A stretch of DNA of 6,587 nucleotides from Chloroflexota bacterium (GTDB lineage Bacteria > Chloroflexota > Dehalococcoidia > SHYM01), in NCBI GenBank assembly GCA_016199375.1, contig JACQGV010000220.1, positions 1 through 6,587 on the forward strand. The letters are read 5' to 3'. A program made the translations under genes and the position numbers. Positions 1-5,661 of this stretch are shown in pieces. The notes beneath the pieces are model-generated. The model worked only from the letters and a program-made list of their open reading frames with translations. It was not told where the DNA came from and ran no database searches. The stretch's first letter is position 1. Each line of letters starts with the position of its first letter.

Positions 1-350
1 CCCTGGGCATTCACCCGGAAGATGTCCTCCCAGTCGTCGTCCTCCAGCTCCAGGAATGGCTTGACCCGCACGATGCCGGCGTTGTTGACCAGGATGTCTA
101 GCTTGCCGAAGCGGCCGACGGCCTCGCGGACCATCCGGGTCACCTGGGGCCGGATGGTCACATCGGCACGGAAAGGCAGCGCTTTCCCTCCGGCGGAGGT
201 GATCTCCTGGGCCACGGCGCGGCTGGCGGCCTCGTTGATGTCGGACGCCACCACGGACGCCCCTTCGCGCGCCAGCCGCAGGGCGATGCCCCGGCCGATA
301 CCCTGTCCCGCCCCGGTGACCAGCGCCACCCGCTTCTCTAGCGTGCCCAT
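1..350 (-). CDS. Short-chain dehydrogenase/reductase (SDR), N-terminal part, cut by the left edge
   Basis: This is the first 116 codons of a classical SDR oxidoreductase, open to the window edge; a full protein would be about 250 residues. The Rossmann dinucleotide motif TGAGQGIG is at residues 12-19. An Asp ends the second beta strand (ASDIN, D38), which in this family usually means NAD(H) is preferred because Asp binds the adenosine ribose hydroxyls. The structural NNAG motif lies near residues 88-91, and the Asn of the catalytic tetrad appears in RVNAQ close to the edge. The catalytic Ser and the YxxxK pair lie outside the window, so the substrate cannot be guessed. The ATG at 348-350 is preceded by a strong AGGAGGGG site five bases upstream of the codon. 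The gene follows another SDR by 51 nt on the same strand and is probably co-transcribed with it. Family assignment is secure; the reaction is unknown. Confidence 0.9.
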   Translation of the reverse strand, partial: MGTLEKRVALVTGAGQGIGRGIALRLAREGASVVASDINEAASRAVAQEITSAGGKALPFRADVTIRPQVTRMVREAVGRFGKLDILVNNAGIVRVKPFLELEDDDWEDIFRVNAQ

Positions 351-353
351 CGT

Positions 354-361
354 CCCCTCCT
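354..361 (-). promoter_or_regulatory. Ribosome binding site of the downstream SDR gene
   Basis: On the minus strand this reads AGGAGGGG, followed by ACG and the ATG at 350. The AGGAGG core is complete and sits 5 nt from the start codon, which fixes the start of the partial SDR gene. Confidence 0.75.
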
Positions 362-401
362 GTGCGTCACAAGCGACTGCTTCGGGGCGGCGGCCTGTAC
401 T

Positions 402-1169
402 CTAGGCGCCGGCGCCGCCATCCTGAGGGATGACTACACCTGAGATATAGCTGGCGGCATCCGAGGCCAGGAATACGACCGCGCCCGCGGTCTCGTCCGG
501 CTCGCCGATGCGCCCCAGGGGGGTGCCCTTCACGGCCGGCTCGTAAATCTCGGGGGTCTTCCAGAGGTGCTCGGAGAACCTGGTGCGGATGATGGCGGGG
601 GCGATGGCGTTGACCCTGATCTTGTATTGTCCCAGCTCCGCCGCCAGCACCCTGGTCAACATAATGAGGCCGGCCTTGCTGACCGAGTAGGCGCCCAGGC
701 CCTTGGAGGCGCGCAGCCCGCCGGTGGAGGCGACGTTGATGATGGAGCCGCCGCCGCGCTCCTTCATGGTCCTGGCGGCCGCCTGGCTGAGGAGGAAGGC
801 GGCCTTGAGGTTCGTATTCATGACCACGTCCCAGGCCCGCTCCTCCATGTCCACGATGGGCCCGAAGGTGGGGTTGGTGCCGGCGTTGTTGACCACGATG
901 TCGAGGCGGCCGAAGCGGTCCGTGGTGGCCTTGACCAGGTTCTCCAGGTGCTCTCGCTCGCGGACGTTGCACTCCACGGGCAGGGCCTGGCGGCCCCGCG
1001 CCTCGATCTCCTTCACGACCTGGTCAAGGTCGGGGCGCTTGCGGGCCGCCACCGCCACGTCGGCGCCCGCCTCCGCCAGTGCCAGGGCGATGGAGCGCCC
1101 GATGCCGCGGCTGCCGCCCGTCACGATGGCCACCCGCCCGGTCAGGGAAAAATCGGCGATCCTCGCCAT
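402..1169 (-). CDS. Short-chain dehydrogenase/reductase (FabG/gluconate 5-dehydrogenase-like), complete
   Basis: This is a complete classical SDR of 255 residues, a normal family length. Motifs in order are: cofactor loop TGGSRGIG (17-24), a basic residue after the second beta strand (AARKR, R43), NNAG (94-97), and the catalytic tetrad N120, S148, Y161 and K165 (YSVSK). It ends with the usual SG..IPQDGG segment (243-252). Arg at position 43 instead of Asp suggests NADP(H). The protein should be a soluble NAD(P)-dependent oxidoreductase acting on an alcohol or ketone; related annotations include 3-oxoacyl-ACP reductase, gluconate 5-dehydrogenase and glucose 1-dehydrogenase, and the sequence alone does not separate them. 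An upstream in-frame start would add 34 residues, but that stretch (Cys-rich, then basic) is unlike any SDR leader, while the ATG at 1167-1169 has a GAGGAGGG site 6 nt away. It lies 160 nt after accDA and 51 nt before a second SDR. A role in fatty-acid synthesis beside accDA is possible but not shown. Confidence 0.93.
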   Translation of the reverse strand: MARIADFSLTGRVAIVTGGSRGIGRSIALALAEAGADVAVAARKRPDLDQVVKEIEARGRQALPVECNVREREHLENLVKATTDRFGRLDIVVNNAGTNPTFGPIVDMEERAWDVVMNTNLKAAFLLSQAAARTMKERGGGSIINVASTGGLRASKGLGAYSVSKAGLIMLTRVLAAELGQYKIRVNAIAPAIIRTRFSEHLWKTPEIYEPAVKGTPLGRIGEPDETAGAVVFLASDAASYISGVVIPQDGGAGA

Positions 1170-1329
1170 TCGCGCCCTCCTCTGGAATGTGAAAGCTGGC
1201 ATGTAGGATAGCATAAGGCCGGCCCGTGGCCCTGCTGCGCTGCTGCACGGGGACACACAGCAAGGCCGCACCGTCGCCAGGGTGGTCTGGAGCAGGCCGC
1301 CTTACGTCTCGGCAGGCCGGGCGCGCCCG
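1170..1329 (-). other. Intergenic region between accDA and the SDR pair; possible promoter
   Basis: This 160-nt gap is the longest in the window. Reading the minus strand, it starts just after the accDA stop with the perfect 10-bp palindrome GGGCGCGCCC (1319-1328). It also holds an imperfect hairpin (CCCGTG at 1223-1228 pairing with CACGGG at 1246-1251, 17-nt loop). Neither is followed by a T-run, so I do not call a terminator. A small AT-richer patch reading TTATGCTATCCTACAT on the minus strand (about 1200-1215) contains TATGCT and TATCCT, each a 4/6 match to the -10 consensus, some 30-45 bases before the SDR start. No convincing -35 box lies at 17 bp. A promoter for the SDR genes here is plausible but weakly supported. 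No small protein in this gap looks real. Confidence 0.3.
1176..1183 (-). promoter_or_regulatory. Ribosome binding site of the complete SDR gene
   Basis: On the minus strand this reads AGAGGAGG, followed by GCGCGA and the ATG at 1169. The AGGAGG core at 6 nt spacing decides between this start and the in-frame start 102 bases upstream. Confidence 0.75.
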
Positions 1330-3090
1330 TCACGGGATGGGCAGCGGCCCCTCTTCTTCAGGCCCCGCAGGGGTGCCCATGGTGGCGCCCTGTCGGCGCC
1401 GCAGGCGCCGCCGCAGCCGCCGCAGCCGCTCCCGCAGGGCGGCGCGGAAGCGGTGGCTGTCCTGTCCTATCTTGCGGTAGCGTTTGTGACGGTGGCGGAG
1501 CAGGCTGCCGAGGCGCTCGCCCTGCAGCTCCTTGAGCTCCCTGATAAGGGCCCGTTTGAGGAGCCTGGCCGCTTCATCGTGGTCTCCGTGGGCCCCCTCT
1601 GCGGGCTCCGGCACCACGGCATCAATCACACCCAGGTCCTTGCAGTCGTGGGCGGTTAGCTTGAGCTCAGCGGCGATCTCCTCGGCCCGTGCCGGGTCGC
1701 CATAGATAAGGTCCGCCGCGGCCTCGGGCGAGATTACCTCGTAGATGGCGTGCTCCTGCATCAGGAGCCGGTCAGCCACGCTGAGGGCGAGGGCGCCCTC
1801 GCTGCCGCCCTCGCCTATGATGCAGGAGACGATGGGCGTGGGGAGGTCTGACATCAGGGCCAGACTCTCGGCGATGGCATTGCCCAAGCCGCGCTCCTCC
1901 GCCTCCAGGCCGGCGAAGGCCCCCGGGGTGTCAATGAGGGTCACCAGCGGCAGGTGGAACTTGGAAGCCAATCTCATGGCCCGATGGGCCTTGCGGAAGC
2001 CTTCGGGATAGGGCCGCCCCCGCTGGCGGGCTCCCCGGTGCCGCTCCTGGCCGATGAGCATGACAGCCCTGCCGTCGAGAAGGCCGAGCCCGCACACGAT
2101 GGCGGAGTCGTCGCCGAAAAGCCGGTCGCCGTGGAGCTCGATGAAGGTGGGGGTAAGCCGGGCGATGTAGTCGGTGGCGGAAGGGCGCTGAGCATGGCGG
2201 GCCAACTGGACCTGGTGCCAGGCCTGAGGCGCGCCCTTCACCTTCAAAAAGGCGCGGCGTCCATCCTTGGACTTGAGCTGCTGATGGCGACCCAGCAGGT
2301 CCAAGGTCGCGGCGATGAGGGGCTTGAGCTGGGGCCGCTCCACCACCTGATCTATCAAGCCGTGGCGCAGGTGGGCCTCCGCAGTATGGGCGCCGTGGGG
2401 CAACGGCGCCTCTTCCGCTTCCTGGACCGCCCGCAGGGGCGCCAGGCCGATGAGGGCACCCGGCTCGGCCACGATGTAGTCGGCCAGGCTGGCGAAGCTG
2501 GCGTAGGCGCTGCCGGTGCAGGGGTTAGCGAGCACCGAGATGTAGGGCAGGCCGGCCTCGTGGAGGCGCTTGACCGCCGCCGCGGTCTTGGCCATCTGCA
2601 TCAGGGAGAGGACCCCCTCTTGCATCCGCGCGCCGCCGCTGGTGACCACGCTCACCACGGGGAGGTTCTTCTTGACCGCTCTTTCGAAGGCGCGGGCGAC
2701 CTTCTCCCCCACGGCGCTGCCCATGCTGCCGCCCATGAAGCCGAAGTCGGTGACCACCAGCACCAGTGCGTTCCCGCTGACCTGGCCCTGGCCGGTGACG
2801 ACCGCCCCCGCCAGTCCGGTGCGGGCGCGGGCCTCGCTGAGGCTTTGGGAGTAGGGCGCCCGCTGCCGCGACACCACTGATTCAAGGGCGAAAAGGGACC
2901 TGTCGGTCTCCCGGAAGGTGCCGGGATCAACCAGCTGCTCAATGCGCTCACGGGCAGAGAGGCTGAAGTGAAAACCGCAGTATTGGCAGACCTCGTGGGT
3001 GTGGTATAGCTCGGACTGGCCCAGCTCGGCCCCACAATAGGGGCAAGCTTCCGACTCCAGAGCTTCCCGCTCCTGCGCCTCGCTCTCCAC
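1330..3090 (-). CDS. accDA: Acetyl-CoA carboxylase carboxyltransferase, fused beta (AccD) and alpha (AccA) subunits
   Basis: This protein transfers CO2 from carboxybiotin on the biotin carrier protein to acetyl-CoA, giving malonyl-CoA, the committed step of fatty-acid synthesis in the cytoplasm. From the chosen GTG start it is 586 residues. AccD comes first: a four-Cys zinc ribbon (C16, C19, C35, C38), then a crotonase-like domain with SGGARMQEG (151-159) and TGSAYASFA (192-200). AccA follows from about residue 287: WHQVQLARH, ELHGDRLFGDD, PEGFRKA, IDTPGAF (387-392) and GEGGSEGAL (426-433). In E. coli these are two proteins of about 300 residues each. The zinc ribbon and the AccA motifs separate it from propionyl-CoA carboxylase beta chains. 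GTG at 3088-3090 has a GAGGGGG site 6 nt upstream; ATGs at 3105 and 3114 have only weak sites. Oddities are altered glycine motifs and an Arg-rich tail (10 Arg in residues 553-566). The biotin carboxylase and biotin carrier genes are not in the window. Confidence 0.95.
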   Translation of the reverse strand: MESEAQEREALESEACPYCGAELGQSELYHTHEVCQYCGFHFSLSARERIEQLVDPGTFRETDRSLFALESVVSRQRAPYSQSLSEARARTGLAGAVVTGQGQVSGNALVLVVTDFGFMGGSMGSAVGEKVARAFERAVKKNLPVVSVVTSGGARMQEGVLSLMQMAKTAAAVKRLHEAGLPYISVLANPCTGSAYASFASLADYIVAEPGALIGLAPLRAVQEAEEAPLPHGAHTAEAHLRHGLIDQVVERPQLKPLIAATLDLLGRHQQLKSKDGRRAFLKVKGAPQAWHQVQLARHAQRPSATDYIARLTPTFIELHGDRLFGDDSAIVCGLGLLDGRAVMLIGQERHRGARQRGRPYPEGFRKAHRAMRLASKFHLPLVTLIDTPGAFAGLEAEERGLGNAIAESLALMSDLPTPIVSCIIGEGGSEGALALSVADRLLMQEHAIYEVISPEAAADLIYGDPARAEEIAAELKLTAHDCKDLGVIDAVVPEPAEGAHGDHDEAARLLKRALIRELKELQGERLGSLLRHRHKRYRKIGQDSHRFRAALRERLRRLRRRLRRRQGATMGTPAGPEEEGPLPIP

Positions 3091-3096
3091 CGCCGT

Positions 3097-3103
3097 CCCC
3101 CTC
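3097..3103 (-). promoter_or_regulatory. Ribosome binding site deciding the accDA start
   Basis: On the minus strand this reads GAGGGGG, then ACGGCG and a GTG at 3090. It lies between the upstream in-frame ATGs at 3105 and 3114 and the GTG. Those ATGs have only an AGGA about 10 nt (for 3105) or 2 nt (for 3114) before them. The GTG start leaves 15 residues before the first zinc-ribbon cysteine, a usual AccD leader length. Confidence 0.5.
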
Positions 3104-3160
3104 ATCCAGCACATATCCTAGCCGACGCGCCCTGCCGACGCCACGGCGCTCAGGGGCTCG

Positions 3161-5602
3161 TTATGGCTGGGGACCGTGGGCGTCCTGGGAGCTGGGCTCG
3201 GAGGCCGCCGCGGCGGCGATGCGGCCGCCGAGCACCTCGCGGGACTTGCCGGGCTCTCCGGGCCCAACGACGCCTTCCTCCTCCAGCAGGTCCACCAGCC
3301 GCGCGGCCCGTGGGTACCCTATCTTTAAACGTCGCTGCAAGAGAGAGGTTGATAGGCGCTTGTGTTCCCTGGCGATGACCTTGGCCTCCTCCAGCAGCTC
3401 GTCGTCGCTGTCCTGGCCGGAAGGCCCGCTGTCGCCCAGGGCAGGCAGCGGCGGCGCGACCGCGGTGAGATCGAGGCGCTCCGTAGTCACCACTGGCAGG
3501 GTCCCGAGGGTGGCCGCGGGCTGGCCGTGGGCCCAGAAGTCTGCCAGCCGCTCGATCTCGGCGTCGGACACGAAGCAGCCCTGGAGCCGCAGGGGCTTCG
3601 CCGCGTCCTGGGGCTGATAGAGCATGTCGCCCCGCCCCAGCAGGGACTCCGCCCCCGGCGTGTCCAGGATTGTCCGCGAGTCCACCTGCGAGGCGACGGC
3701 GAAGCTGATGCGGGTGGGGAAGTTGGCCTTGATGAGGCCCGTTACCACGTCCACCGAGGGGCGCTGGGTGGCCACAATCAGGTGGATGCCGGTGGCCCGC
3801 GACAACTGGGCGAGGCGGCAGATGGAGCGCTCGACCTCCACCGGCGAGGTCATCATCAGGTCGGCCAGCTCGTCTATCACCACGATCAGGTAGGGGAGGC
3901 GGCGCTCCGCCGCCGGGTGCTCGTTGTAGGCTTCGACGTTGCGCACGCCCAGGGCTGCCAGCTTGCGGTAGCGCCCGTCCATCTCGTGGTTGAGCCATTT
4001 CAGGGCGTTGGTCACCTGGGCGATGTCCACTATCACGGGCGCCAGGAGGTGCGGTATGGGCCCGTAGGGCGTCATCTCCACCCGCTTGGGGTCTATCAGC
4101 AGCAGCTTGACCTCCTCCGGGTTGTTGAACATGAGGATAGAGGCGATGAGGGCATTCATGCAGACACTCTTGCCGCTGCCGGTGGCGCCAGCGATAAGCA
4201 GATGGGGCATCTTCTGTAGGTCCGCCGCCACGGGCTCGCCGCCGGCGCCCTTGCCCAAGGCCACGGCCAGCCGGCTCTTGCCGTGGAGCTTCTGGAACGG
4301 CGGGCCCTCCAGGACCGACCGCAGCGAGACGATGTCGGGCAGGGGGTTGGGCACTTCGACGCCCATGACAGATTTCCCCGGCACGGGCGCCTCGATGCGG
4401 ATGGACGACGCGGCCAGGGCCAGGGCCAGGTCCTTGTCCAGGGCCAGTATCTGGTCCACCTTCACCCGGGTGCGCGACACCTCCTCCTGGTGCACCGCGG
4501 GCCGCCCGTGCTTGTCCACCCGCACGCGGCCATCGGGCCCCAGCTCTCTGACCTGCTTGAACTTCCTGACCCACCCCGGCTCCAGCCCGAACTGCGTGAC
4601 GGCGGGTCCGGGGTTGATCTGCACTACCTTGGCCTCGATGCCATAGCTGGCCAGGGCCTCCTCGATGGCCCGGGCGCGCTTCTCGTTGTCGTCCTCCGAG
4701 ACCTGGGCTTCGGGGATGTCATCCAGGAGTTTCAGCGGCGGCAGCACCCACCTCTGGGGGGGTGGGGCGGGCCGCCCCTCGCTCCGCAGGGCGTAGAGGG
4801 CGCGGGCCAGGCCCCGCAGCGGTTTGGCCTCGGCCTCCTGGGGTGCCGCGGCCGCCGGCGCGGGCGGGTGCCCCGCGGCGGCGCTGGCGGCGGCGCCGGG
4901 GACGCTGGCCGCGGCCGGCGCTTCCTCCGACGGCGGCGTGTCACTGGCTGCGACCGCGGCTGGTGGCGTCTCCTCCGGCTCCCGGCGGCGGCGGCGCAGC
5001 ACGAGCCGTCCTACCGCCAGCGCCCCGCCCAGCGCCTTGAAGGGCAGACCATGAAGCGGGTAGCGCCGGTAGAGCCTCCAGAGGCGCGGGGCCAGCCAGC
5101 GGGCGCTCCGCCAGCTCCGGCGCGGCGCGGCGAGGACGACGGCCGCCATGACCAGGCCCGCGACGATGAGGCCACCCAGGGCGTCGGGCGCGCCGATGAT
5201 CGCCAGGCCGAGGTAGCCGCCGTAGGTGGCCTCAGCCAGCAGCCCGCCGGGCGGCCGGAAGAAGGCCAGGCAGCCCCAGACAGCGGCGGTAAAGGCCAGG
5301 CCGCTCAGCCAGAGGTTCAACTTGTTGAGGAGGCGGCGGGCCGGGCGGACTTTGGCGAGGAGGACGCTGTAACCGCCCCAGAGCGCCAGCAGCAGCAGGC
5401 CCCAGCCGAGAAGCCGCGCGACCCACCTGACCAGGGCCATGACGGCGGGCCCTAGAAGGACGGCCACCAACGCTGCGGCCGCTCCTAACGAGACGATAAT
5501 AGCCAGGGCCAGGAGCGGGTTCGCCAGGGCCCGGGCGCCCAGGGATGCCCAGAAGGCGCGGCGACGACCGGCGCCCCGCAAGGGTGCGTTGGCCTCTGCC
5601 AT
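3161..5602 (-). CDS. ftsK: DNA translocase FtsK/SpoIIIE
   Basis: This is a membrane-anchored, ATP-driven double-stranded DNA pump that clears chromosome termini through the closing division septum. It has 813 residues, close to B. subtilis SpoIIIE (about 790) and far shorter than E. coli FtsK. In order: a basic N-terminus; about four membrane helices (roughly 28-55, 60-83, 98-115, 128-160); a basic stretch; a low-complexity Ala/Pro/Glu linker (about 208-285); the alpha subdomain (about 286-400); the RecA-like beta subdomain with Walker A GATGSGKS (472-479) and Walker B LIVVIDELADLM (572-583, D577 and E578); and a C-terminal winged-helix gamma domain (about 735-795, with TSLLQRRLKIGYPRAARL) that in this family reads polar DNA motifs. 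About 40 extra charged residues (342-384) sit where SpoIIIE goes straight from QFGLEP to the DLALAL helix. The ATG at 5600-5602 follows an AGAGGT site at about 8 nt. It lies 59 nt after the RNase J gene, a pairing resembling the rnjB-spoIIIE neighbourhood of Bacillus. Confidence 0.96.
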   Translation of the reverse strand: MAEANAPLRGAGRRRAFWASLGARALANPLLALAIIVSLGAAAALVAVLLGPAVMALVRWVARLLGWGLLLLALWGGYSVLLAKVRPARRLLNKLNLWLSGLAFTAAVWGCLAFFRPPGGLLAEATYGGYLGLAIIGAPDALGGLIVAGLVMAAVVLAAPRRSWRSARWLAPRLWRLYRRYPLHGLPFKALGGALAVGRLVLRRRRREPEETPPAAVAASDTPPSEEAPAAASVPGAAASAAAGHPPAPAAAAPQEAEAKPLRGLARALYALRSEGRPAPPPQRWVLPPLKLLDDIPEAQVSEDDNEKRARAIEEALASYGIEAKVVQINPGPAVTQFGLEPGWVRKFKQVRELGPDGRVRVDKHGRPAVHQEEVSRTRVKVDQILALDKDLALALAASSIRIEAPVPGKSVMGVEVPNPLPDIVSLRSVLEGPPFQKLHGKSRLAVALGKGAGGEPVAADLQKMPHLLIAGATGSGKSVCMNALIASILMFNNPEEVKLLLIDPKRVEMTPYGPIPHLLAPVIVDIAQVTNALKWLNHEMDGRYRKLAALGVRNVEAYNEHPAAERRLPYLIVVIDELADLMMTSPVEVERSICRLAQLSRATGIHLIVATQRPSVDVVTGLIKANFPTRISFAVASQVDSRTILDTPGAESLLGRGDMLYQPQDAAKPLRLQGCFVSDAEIERLADFWAHGQPAATLGTLPVVTTERLDLTAVAPPLPALGDSGPSGQDSDDELLEEAKVIAREHKRLSTSLLQRRLKIGYPRAARLVDLLEEEGVVGPGEPGKSREVLGGRIAAAAASEPSSQDAHGPQP
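4732..4981 (-). repeat. Low-complexity GC-rich segment encoding the FtsK Ala/Pro linker
   Basis: This segment codes for roughly residues 208-290 of FtsK, dominated by Ala, Pro and Glu. At DNA level it is a run of imperfect GCC/GCG triplets. It is the flexible tether between the membrane domain and the motor. It also creates long spurious open frames on the other strand, because such triplets lack stop codons in every frame. Confidence 0.5.
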
Positions 5603-5661
5603 GGCTGCCTACCTCTTTTGCGGCACCCCGAGGCCACCGGCAGGCCCCGTCTTGAGCTGCC

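Noticed and set aside
1217..1255. A possible rho-independent terminator between accDA and the SDR genes
   Set aside because: The stem is only 6 bp with a 17-nt loop and has no T-run on either strand.
1170..1271. An N-terminal extension of 34 residues on the complete SDR
   Set aside because: The extension does not resemble any SDR leader, whereas the internal ATG at 1169 has a strong ribosome binding site and gives a normal family length.
1142..1333. A 63-codon minus-strand frame whose GTG overlaps the accDA stop (GTGA)
   Set aside because: The overlap looks like translational coupling, but the product is rich in Arg, Cys and Pro, has no motif, and runs into the start of the SDR gene in another frame, past that gene's good ribosome binding site.
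1954..2880. A 308-codon open frame on the plus strand, antisense to accDA
   Set aside because: It is covered by conserved AccD and AccA motifs on the minus strand. Its own product has biased Gly/Ala/Leu/Arg composition and no motif.
3115..3160. The short direct repeat GCCGACGC (3121-3128 and 3134-3141) in the ftsK-accDA gap
   Set aside because: Two 8-bp copies in GC-rich DNA are expected by chance and do not match a known operator.
3150..4574. A 474-codon minus-strand frame overlapping ftsK in another frame
   Set aside because: It shares the strand with ftsK but runs out of frame through the Walker motifs. The product is low-complexity Gly/Arg/Pro and no family is recognised.
4283..5455. 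A 390-codon open frame on the plus strand, antisense to ftsK
   Set aside because: It lies wholly within the secure ftsK gene. Its product is Gly/Arg/Pro/Gln-rich with no recognisable domain, as expected of a shadow frame in GC-rich DNA.
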